Assembly (NCBI RefSeq): GCF_030146175.1
Contig: NZ_JASLCE010000073.1
Location: 15,732 to 79,731, forward strand
Direction: 5' to 3'
DNA length: 64,000 nt
Source of the DNA: Flavobacterium sp.
GTDB lineage: Bacteria; Bacteroidota; Bacteroidia; Flavobacteriales; Flavobacteriaceae
Shown: piece after piece, positions 42,823 through 52,470 of the stretch
Layout: each line of letters opens with the position of its first letter
Numbering within the stretch: the stretch's first letter is position 1
Translations under genes and position numbers: made by a program
The notes under the pieces: model-generated
Database searches by the model: none
Told to the model about the DNA's origin: nothing
Seen by the model: only the letters and a program-made list of their open reading frames with translations

Positions 42823-44001
42823 TTAAGGTAAAGGCTTATTATTATTTAGAGCTGTTTTTTCTTTTAACGAATAGTATAATAACCATATAAAAAAGAAGAA
42901 TTCTGGAGGGAAGTAATGTCCGTCTCTGAATAATTTTAAAAGAATATAAATAAAAAGACCTTGAGCCAAGGCCATATCTTTGTATTGAAACACATTGAAA
43001 GCAAGGTACAGCAATACAAAAATCAGTAAAAATCCGAATATTCCCATTTCCGAAACAATTCGTGTAAATAAGGAATTGGCATCGGGTGCATTAATGGTGT
43101 GTTTGTTTTGGGTCCGAATATACTGAGGAGGCCGCATTTGTTTCAGATAAACTTCCTTATGCATATGAATATGACTTCCGATACCAGTACCTAAGGGATG
43201 ATCTTGAATATTATTTTTTGCAACGTAGAGATTACTAATCAACGCATAAGAACTAAGGTTGGTTTTATTATCAAATTTTCCGGTATTGATTACGTTTAAT
43301 GATTCATATGTTTCTTCAACTCTTAATTTAAAAAACGGATACTCCTGATAGATATAGATGAAAATACCGATAATAACAGGAAGTAAACAAACGAGGTAAG
43401 AAATCCTTTTCAGGGAAATATTAGGAACAATAAACATTAACCCACAACCGATATAACCCAAAGAAGAGTTTGATAGAATTAATGTCCCGAATATTGCAGC
43501 AAAAGACCAATATTTTTTTTCTTTAAAAAAATAATAACAGGCAGGAATCACAACGATTGCATAGTGAGCCGGTTCTGTGAAAATACTTTGTAGCCGACCA
43601 TCATTAACATTGATATTTAAAAAATAGAGCGGATATCCCAAAATTGCCACATAGAGACACATTTTTGAATAGACCGATTTAATTTGTGAAAGCGGGTAAA
43701 GCGGAATAAAATTATAATAGTATATTCCTAAAATGGAAATCCCGATCAACTGTGCAATGGCATAGCGGTAGGGGATGTCAATAAGGGTATTCGCAGTTAA
43801 AGCATGTACGAGGAAACCTAATAATAAAAGCAAGAAATAAATATTAAATTTCAGCTTTTTGATTCTAAGCAATAAAAAATAATTAACAAGAATGATCAGA
43901 TATAAAAGTTTCCAGTCTATAATAAGGTGGAAAAAGAAAGCCTCCGTGAAAATTGCAAAAACTGAAGAATATAAAAGATATTTGCGTATAGATATTTTCA
44001 T
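42823..44001 (-). CDS. Second O-antigen polymerase-like membrane protein (Wzy type)
   Basis: A 392-residue polytopic protein with about ten hydrophobic segments and a periplasmic loop near residues 265-325 (HPLGTGIGSHIHMHKE, then DANSLFTRIVSEMGIFG), the position of the active loop in Wzy/WaaL proteins. Sequence similarity to the polymerase at 39753 is not obvious. It is probably the repeat-unit polymerase if the other is the ligase, or the reverse. Confidence 0.72.
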   Translation of the reverse strand: MKISIRKYLLYSSVFAIFTEAFFFHLIIDWKLLYLIILVNYFLLLRIKKLKFNIYFLLLLLGFLVHALTANTLIDIPYRYAIAQLIGISILGIYYYNFIPLYPLSQIKSVYSKMCLYVAILGYPLYFLNINVNDGRLQSIFTEPAHYAIVVIPACYYFFKEKKYWSFAAIFGTLILSNSSLGYIGCGLMFIVPNISLKRISYLVCLLPVIIGIFIYIYQEYPFFKLRVEETYESLNVINTGKFDNKTNLSSYALISNLYVAKNNIQDHPLGTGIGSHIHMHKEVYLKQMRPPQYIRTQNKHTINAPDANSLFTRIVSEMGIFGFLLIFVLLYLAFNVFQYKDMALAQGLFIYILLKLFRDGHYFPPEFFFFIWLLYYSLKEKTALNNNKPLP

Positions 44002-44142
44002 TTTATGATCTAGCTATTATGGCGTATGTAATACGTTGTTAAAATACTGTTTTCTACTGTTGATCAGAGGGACAATAATTCAGACGTTAAATATAAATTA
44101 ATAATCAGAATATTCAGGTATTGTGATACAGTACTATAATTG

Positions 44143-44150
44143 CAAATATA
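44143..44150 (-). promoter_or_regulatory. Possible -7 element for the polymerase/GT4 unit
   Basis: CAAATATA on the plus strand (TATATTTG on the minus strand), 142 bases before the start at 44001. The rest of the 44002-44256 gap shows nothing else. Confidence 0.35.
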
Positions 44151-44256
44151 ATTTTATAAAAAAGAAATAGCATAAAGTATTAAATGAATTATTTTCAGAG
44201 ATTATTTTTTGATGTATCGGTTTTATTATAACTTGCATTACTAAAATTAAGAGATA

Positions 44257-45006
44257 ATGAAATACTCTACTATAATAAAACAATTATTTGTAGTAACTAA
44301 ATCGAAATGGATTTTACAATTTATAAAAGGGAACATATATTCTATAGCATCTTTTGAAGTCGTTTCTAATTTACAGAAGTCGATTCCTCATTTGGACAGA
44401 ATAATCGACGTGGGAGCCAACTCCGGCCAGTTTTCTAAAGTTGCCAACCACTTTTATCCCAATGCTTCTATAGACTCATTCGAACCACTACCCAATCTAT
44501 ATCCAAAAATTGAGGAGATGTTCAAAAAGAACGAAAAGATCAGAACCCACAATATGGCGCTTGGAAATGAAAACGGCTCTATAAAATTCAACCGACACAA
44601 ATACGGGCATATCAGTTCTATTTTAGATCTTAGTGCTGAAAATGTTCATTATCCGAAAGGAGAAAATGCTTTAGATCAGATTGATGTTGAAATAAAAACA
44701 CTTGACGGAATTTTCGCAGCGGAGTTGCATAATAAAAATCAGACCACCTTGCTAAAACTGGATGTTCAGGGTTATGAGCTGGAAGTTTTAAGAGGCGGAA
44801 CAGAGTCTATTAAGAATATCGATTATATCGTAATCGAAGCGAATCTGGAACAGCTTTATAAAAACCAGCCGACGTTTACGGAGGTGAATACGTTTCTGAA
44901 TGAAAGATCCTTTGAACTGGCAGGAATGCTTGACTTTAATCTTGGGAAAGATAATAAATACATTGAAATAGATTTATTATATCAGAACACGTTAAAAAGA
45001 AAATAA
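44257..45006 (+). CDS. FkbM-family methyltransferase
   Basis: A 249-residue SAM-dependent methyltransferase. Motif I is IIDVGANSGQFSKVA, the acidic loop SFEPLPN, and the block LLKLDVQGYELEVLRGG is diagnostic of FkbM. These enzymes O-methylate sugars or polyketides, so here it likely decorates the polysaccharide. It is a lone plus-strand gene between two minus-strand units, with its own terminator. Confidence 0.9.
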   Translation: MKYSTIIKQLFVVTKSKWILQFIKGNIYSIASFEVVSNLQKSIPHLDRIIDVGANSGQFSKVANHFYPNASIDSFEPLPNLYPKIEEMFKKNEKIRTHNMALGNENGSIKFNRHKYGHISSILDLSAENVHYPKGENALDQIDVEIKTLDGIFAAELHNKNQTTLLKLDVQGYELEVLRGGTESIKNIDYIVIEANLEQLYKNQPTFTEVNTFLNERSFELAGMLDFNLGKDNKYIEIDLLYQNTLKRK

Positions 45007-45070
45007 AAACCGAAACGATACATTGGATAGCGTTGGGTTTTATTTTGAGTAAAGGCAATAATAGATCATA

Positions 45071-45106
45071 AAAAAACGGTTTCTGTAAATCAGAAACCGT
45101 TTTTTT
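45071..45106. terminator. Bidirectional terminator after the FkbM gene
   Basis: Fifteen-base perfect arms AAAAAACGGTTTCTG / CAGAAACCGTTTTTT with a TAAAT loop, between convergent genes. Confidence 0.92.
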
Positions 45107-45121
45107 ATGCGGTTGAAACAT

Positions 45122-46804
45122 TTAATATTTAAAGCCCGATTGTAAATCCTCGCCTCTTAATTTAATATTCGAATTAAAAAACCAGGTACATGGAAACTTG
45201 TCATAACACTGATAGTGATTTGGATTGGGTTCGAAAACCTCAATTTTTTTCTGTTCGGGTGTTAAAAGAATATGACTGTCAAATTTAATGTTTCGTTTTT
45301 TCTTTACATAATAAATGTCAGCCGGTAAATAAAACAGCGTCATATCTTTTCCTCTGCGGAAATCTTCCCAAAAAAGCGCATAAGCACTTTGATAGATCAT
45401 ATAAAAAGAAAAAAGCAACGATACGATTAAAAGAGGATTAAAAACAACTTTAAACTTTTCGATCAAGGACTGTAGTATCAGAACAGGGAAAAAAGCCAGA
45501 ACCAGAATAAAAGAAAAAGAGAATCGGAAATCAGGAGCTGTAAACAACCAAAGCAGGAATCCGGAAAAAGCAATTCCGGTGACAAGAAGCCCAATTTTTT
45601 TCACTTCTTTTCCTCGGGTGAAAAAATAGATAACGGCTGAAACAGGCGCAAGAGCTGCTAGAATAAAAAGGAAACGATTATGGGGTACGACGGCTTTCCA
45701 CCATATTGGAAACCACTCCTGGAAAGACATAGCCAGCACTTCGTTAAAATCTCTATGAGGAATTCGGGCCCACGAATAAATTCCTTTTGTTGTTTCCGAA
45801 ATAATTTCTTTTGGTACGGTCCAGTCAAAATTGAAAAGATGCAATTGATCCATTGGGAATACAAGATATCCGGTTAAAATGACATTTCGGATCAACCAGG
45901 GAATCAATAAAAAAGAACCGAGTAGGATCAGACTTTTCAAACGAGGAACAACATTTTTAAAATCATTAAATAACACCGCAAGTCCTAAAAAGGCAATTGG
46001 GAAAATCGATAACTTAAGCGTAAGACTGAAAAGTGGGATTATGCTATAAAGCAGGTATTTTTTTTGCAGGGAATTGTTTTCGAACAATAAAGAAAGTAAA
46101 ACGAACCCAACCAGAATATTTGGAAGTAAATCGGTACTGGGTGACGAAATATCGGAACCGTACTGTTGCGTGAAAAAATATAAAAAAAGTAGTGCCATAA
46201 TACCAATGGCGCCTTTTCGAAAATAAATGTGACGTAACAGCCAGAAAAAAAACACTAAAAAAGATACAGAACTAATGGCAAAAATATACTGATTGTAAAC
46301 CGCGTTAAAAGTAAACGCGGCACTCAAAACCATCATGGAAGAATTAAATCCGAATCGATCGTGAAAATTAGCCAATCCAGGTACGACGCGATACATTTCA
46401 TTCCACTGAATAGCATTTACATGATATAAGAATGTATCGAAATTTTTAGGAAGTATAATGGCAAACAAAAGGAGTATTGCCGTAGCAACAAGTAATAATA
46501 ACGAAAAAAGCTTTTCTGATTTTATCCGATGGAACAAAGCTTTAACCTTAGGTATAAAATAACCGGAATTGCGATAAAATAAAAAGGCAGTTAAAAGAAT
46601 CAGAAAGAGTAGCGCGAAAAAATCGGTCGGCAAAAATAGCGACCAGATATTTAATACAGTTCCGGTTAGACACAATCCGATAAAAAAGGAATCGGTGGCC
46701 GAATAATTATCTTTTGCATTGGTATCAAAATACAATACAAAACTCTTACCGATTACGATAAAAATAAAGCTGATAACCAGAAAGCAAACTACAAGAACAT
46801 ACAT
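45122..46804 (-). CDS. Large polytopic membrane protein, GT-C/LIC_10190-like
   Basis: A 560-residue integral membrane protein with twelve or more hydrophobic segments, including a loop after an early helix (NFDTFLYHVNAIQWNE) with the acidic and His residues typical of GT-C glycosyltransferases. It resembles the LIC_10190-type membrane proteins. The last 70 residues are soluble (KRNIKFDSHILLTPEQKK). A decayed copy of this C-terminus lies at 48612-48757. It starts one base after the GT2 stop and is its likely partner, using a lipid-linked sugar. Confidence 0.65.
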   Translation of the reverse strand: MYVLVVCFLVISFIFIVIGKSFVLYFDTNAKDNYSATDSFFIGLCLTGTVLNIWSLFLPTDFFALLFLILLTAFLFYRNSGYFIPKVKALFHRIKSEKLFSLLLLVATAILLLFAIILPKNFDTFLYHVNAIQWNEMYRVVPGLANFHDRFGFNSSMMVLSAAFTFNAVYNQYIFAISSVSFLVFFFWLLRHIYFRKGAIGIMALLFLYFFTQQYGSDISSPSTDLLPNILVGFVLLSLLFENNSLQKKYLLYSIIPLFSLTLKLSIFPIAFLGLAVLFNDFKNVVPRLKSLILLGSFLLIPWLIRNVILTGYLVFPMDQLHLFNFDWTVPKEIISETTKGIYSWARIPHRDFNEVLAMSFQEWFPIWWKAVVPHNRFLFILAALAPVSAVIYFFTRGKEVKKIGLLVTGIAFSGFLLWLFTAPDFRFSFSFILVLAFFPVLILQSLIEKFKVVFNPLLIVSLLFSFYMIYQSAYALFWEDFRRGKDMTLFYLPADIYYVKKKRNIKFDSHILLTPEQKKIEVFEPNPNHYQCYDKFPCTWFFNSNIKLRGEDLQSGFKY

Positions 46805-46805
46805 A

Positions 46806-47528
46806 TTACTTTATTTTAAACAATCCATATTTTAAAATACAATAGATAGCGCGAAAACCGTCTTTCCACCCAATTTTTTTTCCTTCTTCATAGGTTCTGC
46901 CATAATAGGAAATTCCAACTTCATAAATACGGATATTCGGAACCCGTGAAATTTTCGCAGTTACCTCCGGTTCAAATCCAAAACGTTTTTCCCGTAATGG
47001 AATACTTTGAATAATCTGTGTATTAAAAAGTTTATAACAGGTTTCCATATCGGTAAGATTCAAATTCGTGAACATATTCGAAAGAAATGTTAGAAACTTA
47101 TTTCCAATGGTATGCCAGAAAAACAGGATGCGGTGCGGATTACCGCCCATAAAACGGGAACCGTAAACAACATCGGCAAAACCGGATAAAACCGGTTTTA
47201 AAAGCAGGTTATATTCTTCCGGATCATATTCCAGATCCGCATCTTGTATGATCATATAATTTCCGGTAGCTTTTTGAATTCCGGTATGCAAAGCGGCTCC
47301 TTTCCCTTGATTAACCTCGTGTTTAAAATACTGGATATTCATCTCCGGGTTATTTGAAATATAATTCAAAATAGCCTCTTCGGTATTGTCTTTTGAACAA
47401 TCGTTTACAATAATGATTTCTTTTTGGATATCCTTTTCAAGAACTACTTTTTTTAGTTTATCAAGTATCAAATGAATCGTTTTTCCTTCATTATAAGCAG
47501 GAATAATTACGGACAATTTATGGAACAT
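46806..47528 (-). CDS. Family 2 glycosyltransferase, dolichol-phosphate-mannose-synthase type
   Basis: A 240-residue cytoplasmic GT-A enzyme: [32 protein letters not shown], the DXD-type [14 protein letters not shown] and the later [11 protein letters not shown]. No C-terminal membrane helices, so it is the short form of polyprenol-phosphate sugar synthases. With the downstream membrane protein it forms a two-component lipid-linked sugar system. Confidence 0.87.
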   Translation of the reverse strand: MFHKLSVIIPAYNEGKTIHLILDKLKKVVLEKDIQKEIIIVNDCSKDNTEEAILNYISNNPEMNIQYFKHEVNQGKGAALHTGIQKATGNYMIIQDADLEYDPEEYNLLLKPVLSGFADVVYGSRFMGGNPHRILFFWHTIGNKFLTFLSNMFTNLNLTDMETCYKLFNTQIIQSIPLREKRFGFEPEVTAKISRVPNIRIYEVGISYYGRTYEEGKKIGWKDGFRAIYCILKYGLFKIK

Positions 47529-47609
47529 AGTTAAAAAAGTAGTTTTTATACATATAATTATTTAATTGTAATTCTGTTTAGTGGCACTCTAATGTAATGC
47601 GGCGACTAT

Positions 47610-48575
47610 TTAAGAATTGCTTTGTTTCATCCAGGACGTTGTCATTTTTACCCCTTCTTGAACGGTATACGGCAAATCGCCACATAATTTTTCCAAATCG
47701 GTAGTGTCATACACCATATGCGTAATCAGGTTATTTAATCGGAACGATGTTAAAGGTGGATTTTTCCATCCCATTTTATAAAACAGATCTCCAAATGTGG
47801 CGATTATTTTTAGTGGCAACATTGGGATTTCCATTATTTTACCGTTATCAAATTCGGCTGAAACCATATTCGCCCATTCTTTTAATTGTAATGGCGGATA
47901 ATCGGTTAGATAATAACATTGATTTAGATTTTCCTTAGGGGCAAAAAGCATTTTTTCCAATTGGAAAATGGAATTTAAAACAAAACCAAACGATTTTTTC
48001 GGGTTATGGTTTTTCGGGATAAAAAACATTTTTTTTCGAACGGTATCAAAAAACGTTTTATATGGAATTTCAAAATAAGGACCCCAGATTGAAGTTGGTC
48101 GAACGACAACAAAATCGTGATTGGCATTTTCTTTTACATATTTTTCGCCGATCATTTTGCTTTCCCCGTATAGATTTGGCGGACAAAAATCGTTAAAATC
48201 TTTCGGGATATAATCGATTCGACACACCATCCGACTGGAGGCATATATTGTTCTTTTAACAGAAGTTGAGGCATTAATAATGGCAACAATATTGTGAACC
48301 CCTTCTATATTTGCAGCATATCCTTTTAAAGAATGATTTTCATTCAAATCGGTTCGCGCCGCAAGGTGTACTACATATTCCGGGTTAAATGTATCGAAAC
48401 AAGCCTGAAGTTTTTCTTTATCCAGAATATCACCCTGAACCCAGTTTTTAAAAAATGCTTTGTTTTTAGGTTCCTTAATATCGTAGTTAACAATATCATG
48501 ATTTTTTAAACTAAGATATTCTACTAGGTTCGTACCAATAAAACCAGAGCCACCAGTGATAAGAATTTTTGACAT
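47610..48575 (-). CDS. NAD-dependent sugar epimerase/dehydratase
   Basis: A 321-residue extended short-chain dehydrogenase. NAD site ILITGGSGFIGTNLVEYL; VVHLAARTDLN; active-site Tyr/Lys in NLYGESKMIGEKY. The Ser/Thr of the triad is in YASSRMV. The nucleotide sugar substrate is not evident. It lies upstream of the GT2 gene with an 81-base gap. Confidence 0.84.
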   Translation of the reverse strand: MSKILITGGSGFIGTNLVEYLSLKNHDIVNYDIKEPKNKAFFKNWVQGDILDKEKLQACFDTFNPEYVVHLAARTDLNENHSLKGYAANIEGVHNIVAIINASTSVKRTIYASSRMVCRIDYIPKDFNDFCPPNLYGESKMIGEKYVKENANHDFVVVRPTSIWGPYFEIPYKTFFDTVRKKMFFIPKNHNPKKSFGFVLNSIFQLEKMLFAPKENLNQCYYLTDYPPLQLKEWANMVSAEFDNGKIMEIPMLPLKIIATFGDLFYKMGWKNPPLTSFRLNNLITHMVYDTTDLEKLCGDLPYTVQEGVKMTTSWMKQSNS

Positions 48576-48611
48576 AAATTAAATTTTAAATAAAATATTC
48601 TGTTCCCAAAA

Positions 48612-48757
48612 CTAAAAAAGTACGCCGTTATATTGGAAGTACTTTTGTTTAAACACCTTGGTTTCTTTTTGTTTGGGTTTTAAAAGAATAGGGCTGTCAA
48701 ATTTAAGATTTCTTTTACATATAAAAATCATCTGGAAAAAGATATAAATAAAAGAAA
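48612..48757 (-). pseudogene. Decayed 3' remnant of a LIC_10190-like membrane protein gene
   Basis: In a gap without a gene, the minus strand encodes KRNLKFDSPILLKPKQK and onward. This matches the C-terminus of the 45122-46804 protein (KRNIKFDSHILLTPEQK) at 15 of 22 aligned residues. Upstream, in another frame, FYLYLFPDDFYM matches FYLPADIYYV, then a stop and a frameshift intervene. Nucleotide identity is visible too (TAAAAGAAT and CTGTCAAATTTAA in both). No start and no upstream portion remain. It is a fossil of a second copy, presumably left by recombination in the locus. Confidence 0.78.
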
Positions 48758-48819
48758 TTTTAGAACACAGTATTTAATCGTTGTTTTTTATAATCCAAAT
48801 CCACACTATCGATAACCAA

Positions 48820-50154
48820 CTATTTTGAAATACGACGAACAATGCTATAGCATTCTAAAGGAATAAAAATGAGCCAAAAAATCAAGATACATACCGTTGA
48901 AATAGCGACACTGTTTATACCGTATCCTAAAGATATCAAAAAATAGGTTAAAGGAATTTTTACAATTAAACTTACTACTATAATGACAGTATAACGATTT
49001 AACCTTCCAATTCCATTAAGGAAATTAGTGTAAAACGTAGTGAAAATCCGAATAGCGGTTATAATTGCTATCAAAAGTACAAGATTGTCCGGAATCAAGA
49101 GCGGTTCTTTAATCCATATCGAAATAATAAACGGACAGATAAGCGCCAGAATGGCAATAGCAAGGGTTATCCCAATTGAAAAAAGATTAAAACGTTTAAA
49201 ACTCAACAATAAATTCTGACGTTTTTTTTCAACATAATCTTTTGCAAACATCGACCACATAGGCGATAATGCTGCGAATAGTACCATTACCGGAAGTTGG
49301 AAGATTTTATTAACCGAGTCATAAGGAACGACGTCTTTAGGACTAAAATTGTTCGAAATAATATAGTTATCCACCGTAAAAAACAAGATCATACACAATT
49401 GGATAACCATAAATTTCATTCCGATTTTTAGTGTTTCACGGATAAAATGCTTAGGTGGTTTTTGTTTTGTATTCAGATTTAATTGCTCCATTTTAAAGAA
49501 GCGAATCGTATATCCGATATTTACGAGCAAGCAGAAACCGCCATTCAGAACCGAAACCAGTAACAGTTTGTATTCCGGACGGATATCCGGAAAAAAGAAC
49601 ATCGCAATACCAAACAGGAACAGAAAACCGAACTGATTCACGGCAAGCGATTCTTCGGCATATTTACCTTTTAGATAAGCGACATACAACGATTTATGGA
49701 TACCGGCAACCAGATTGGAGCAAAAGAAGAAAATATTAACCGTAAAAAGAAGCCAGACAAACGACCGGGTGTGAAAGGAGATATTCAGCGCCGTTTTGAT
49801 GTCAAAAAGAGACACATAAGCCGTGGCAAGTATAAAAATACATAAGGCTATATAAGCACCATATTTATAGGTGCTTTTAATATAGCCTTTTATTAAATCT
49901 ATTTCGTTATTGTGAAGCAGAATCGGGATTTTTGTTTTGAGTGCACTCTGGATTCCAAAATCCATAAGTAAAACCCATTGAAAAACCGTAAACACTAAAA
50001 CCCAGATGCCATAATCTTCATTCCCAAGATACTTGATCAACAATGGAATGGAAATAAACAGTGCTAATCCGGAACCGCCTTTGTAAAAACCACTCATCAA
50101 CAGATGATTGTTTTTTAATTTTTGGAATAAAGCCAAAGGACTTTTAGAGTTCAT
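48820..50154 (-). CDS. Wzx-type polysaccharide flippase (MATE/MVF superfamily)
   Basis: A 444-residue membrane protein with about twelve hydrophobic segments. The start GFYKGGSGLALFISIPLLIKY followed by LGNEDYGIWVLVFTVFQW is the signature beginning of O-antigen/capsule repeat-unit flippases. It would move the undecaprenyl-linked oligosaccharide across the inner membrane. It is the only flippase in the window. Confidence 0.85.
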   Translation of the reverse strand: MNSKSPLALFQKLKNNHLLMSGFYKGGSGLALFISIPLLIKYLGNEDYGIWVLVFTVFQWVLLMDFGIQSALKTKIPILLHNNEIDLIKGYIKSTYKYGAYIALCIFILATAYVSLFDIKTALNISFHTRSFVWLLFTVNIFFFCSNLVAGIHKSLYVAYLKGKYAEESLAVNQFGFLFLFGIAMFFFPDIRPEYKLLLVSVLNGGFCLLVNIGYTIRFFKMEQLNLNTKQKPPKHFIRETLKIGMKFMVIQLCMILFFTVDNYIISNNFSPKDVVPYDSVNKIFQLPVMVLFAALSPMWSMFAKDYVEKKRQNLLLSFKRFNLFSIGITLAIAILALICPFIISIWIKEPLLIPDNLVLLIAIITAIRIFTTFYTNFLNGIGRLNRYTVIIVVSLIVKIPLTYFLISLGYGINSVAISTVCILIFWLIFIPLECYSIVRRISK

Positions 50155-50212
50155 AGCGCGATTGTACTACTTTCAAACAGCCGTTGAAAGGATTAATTTG
50201 CTTCAGCGAAAA

Positions 50213-51226
50213 TTATATTTTATAACTGTTTTCGTGTACCATCTGGTTAATCCAGCTAAAGGTTTTCACCATTCCGTCACGTAACGGTTCTGAAACTTCC
50301 CAACCGATTTTTTCTTTGTACAAACGGTTATCGGAATTACGACCACGTACACCGGTAGGACATTTGAAACCATATTTGTCGAAAAACTCCTGACCTTCGA
50401 TGTTTTTAATCGTAATATCTTTTCCGGAAATAGCGATTGCCATTTCAGCCAGCTGGTTGATCGTAACCATTTCTTCCGAACCGATATTCACCGGACCTAA
50501 GAAATCGGATTCCATCAAACGCAAGACCGCTTCCACACATTCGTCAACATAAAGGAAAGAACGGGTTTGTTGTCCGTCGCCCCATACTTCGATTTGTGAT
50601 CCCGGTTCCGATTCGGCCACTTTACGACACATGGCAGCCGGCGCTTTTTCTTTACCGTCTTTCCAGGTTCCCTGCGGTCCGAAAATATTGTGAAAACGCG
50701 CTACGCGAACATCTAATTTATAGTTTCGGTTAAAAGCCAGGAATAATCTTTCGGAAAATAATTTTTCCCAACCATATTCCGAATCCGGATTTGCCGGATA
50801 GGCCGATGACTCTTCACAGTTCGGGTTGGATGGATCCAATTGGTTGTATTCCGGATACATACAGGCTGAAGACGAATAAAAAACTTTTTTCACCTTTTTC
50901 ACCACCGATTCTTTGGCGACGTTTAGGTTGATCATAGCGGAATTATGCATCACATTCGCATCGTTTTCTCCGGTAAAGATATAACCGGCACCACCCATAT
51001 CGGCAGCCAGCTGGTATACTTCATCGACACCTTCGTCGATTACGCGGGCAACCAAAACAGGATCGGTTAGATCCCCTTTTATAAATTCATCACAGATTTC
51101 CTCGTGTGCAAAATATTCATGATTTTTTATATCGCAAATGCGGACAAAATTTCCTTCATTTTTTAATCGTTTTGCCAAATGGCCTCCAATAAAACCACCT
51201 CCACCTAAAACTATTATTTTTTTCAT
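50213..51226 (-). CDS. GDP-mannose 3,5-epimerase homologue
   Basis: A 337-residue NAD-dependent epimerase. NAD site IIVLGGGGFIGGHLAKRL. It closely resembles the plant GDP-D-mannose 3,5-epimerase: SSSACMYPEYNQL with Cys122, YGWEK with Tyr151 and Lys155, GTWKDGKEKAPAAMCRK with Lys194, WGDGQQTRSFLYVDE and GVRGRNSDN. These are the positions of the plant catalytic Cys, Tyr, Lys and Lys. The likely product is GDP-L-galactose (or GDP-L-gulose) for a polysaccharide. No other enzyme of the plant ascorbate route is here. Confidence 0.82.
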   Translation of the reverse strand: MKKIIVLGGGGFIGGHLAKRLKNEGNFVRICDIKNHEYFAHEEICDEFIKGDLTDPVLVARVIDEGVDEVYQLAADMGGAGYIFTGENDANVMHNSAMINLNVAKESVVKKVKKVFYSSSACMYPEYNQLDPSNPNCEESSAYPANPDSEYGWEKLFSERLFLAFNRNYKLDVRVARFHNIFGPQGTWKDGKEKAPAAMCRKVAESEPGSQIEVWGDGQQTRSFLYVDECVEAVLRLMESDFLGPVNIGSEEMVTINQLAEMAIAISGKDITIKNIEGQEFFDKYGFKCPTGVRGRNSDNRLYKEKIGWEVSEPLRDGMVKTFSWINQMVHENSYKI

Positions 51227-51240
51227 AATTATAGTATTAA

Positions 51241-52470
51241 TTATAATGTATTGATCTTTTCAATAAATGAATTTAAAATCATATTCTTGGAGAAATTCTC
51301 GACCATATAGGCACGCGCTTTTTCTCCGGTTTCTTTTTGTAAATTTTTATCGTTCTTTAATGTCAGCACTGCATTGTAAATGGCGTCACTGTCTTCATTG
51401 GTATAATAACCCCATCCCTGCGAGGAGTTAATATGTCGTGCCACTTCCGAACTCAGATCACCAGTGATAACCGATGGTCGCGCGCTACTCATCATCCCTA
51501 ATATTTTTGAAGGCATAACCGAATCGATCACATCAGATTTCTGAAATAGCACATGTAAATCGGCGCTACATAATAAATTCGACAGATCCTCATAGGGTAT
51601 CGGTTCGTAATAGCGAATGAATCCCATCAGGTTATTGTCTTTTAAAACCTGAAGCAACTCATTTTTATAAGCACCTTCGCCCACCAATACAAAATCGATG
51701 TCCGGGAACTGCTGCAACTTTTTGGCTAAGTTAATATAAACTTCCCAATTTTGTTTCTGACCGATATTGCCAGAGTATAAAACGGTAAATTTATCTTTTG
51801 AAATATAGTCGTGTTGCTTGTAATTATCCGGATTTATAAAATCCACATCGACCCAGTCCGGGAAAAAAACAGGATTGGTTTGAGGGGCTTTTAATTTAAT
51901 CCGATCCACCATTTTAAAACTGATGGAACTAATAATATCCGATTTTACAAACAGATAGGCTTCAATTTTGTATAATAGTTTTTTAAACGCAGCGGAGATC
52001 GGATTTTGCTTTAGCAAACCGGATTCATAGGCGGCATCGAACTCAAAATCTTTAATGGAAGTCCATAATTTGGCTTTCAGGCGTCTTTTTAAAAACAATC
52101 CAAGCACCACATTGGTGGTAAAAGGGATATTACAAAAAACCAGATCGGCCTTTTTGATTTTCTTTAGGTTAAAGACATTTCCGAAATTAAAAGAGAGTAT
52201 ATGGAGTATACGGTGGAAAAAATTCCGGTTTTCCGGTACATAAAACTTATAACGGTAAATGGTTACACCATTAATTTCTTCCGAATAAAAGCGCGGTTTG
52301 TCCTGATAGTGTTCCGGAATTTTCCACATTGGATAATACGGAAACCCGGTTATTACCGAAACATTATATCCTTTTGTAACCAGGAACTCGGCTAATTGTG
52401 AGGTGTATAAACCAATAGCAGTATCTTCAGGGGCGTAATTTACGGTAATAAAAGTAATGTCTTTGATCAT
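51241..52470 (-). CDS. Family 4 glycosyltransferase, WcaI-like
   Basis: A 409-residue GT-B enzyme. N-terminal ITFITVNYAPEDTAIGLYTSQLAEFLV and the VITGFPYYPMW block are characteristic of WcaI-type colanic-acid transferases, which have an inserted loop. The donor site holds VLYSGNIGQKQNWEV, and VMPSKILGMMSSARPSV is the acceptor/donor end block. It starts the minus-strand polysaccharide unit that continues through the epimerase and flippase. Confidence 0.84.
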   Translation of the reverse strand: MIKDITFITVNYAPEDTAIGLYTSQLAEFLVTKGYNVSVITGFPYYPMWKIPEHYQDKPRFYSEEINGVTIYRYKFYVPENRNFFHRILHILSFNFGNVFNLKKIKKADLVFCNIPFTTNVVLGLFLKRRLKAKLWTSIKDFEFDAAYESGLLKQNPISAAFKKLLYKIEAYLFVKSDIISSISFKMVDRIKLKAPQTNPVFFPDWVDVDFINPDNYKQHDYISKDKFTVLYSGNIGQKQNWEVYINLAKKLQQFPDIDFVLVGEGAYKNELLQVLKDNNLMGFIRYYEPIPYEDLSNLLCSADLHVLFQKSDVIDSVMPSKILGMMSSARPSVITGDLSSEVARHINSSQGWGYYTNEDSDAIYNAVLTLKNDKNLQKETGEKARAYMVENFSKNMILNSFIEKINTL

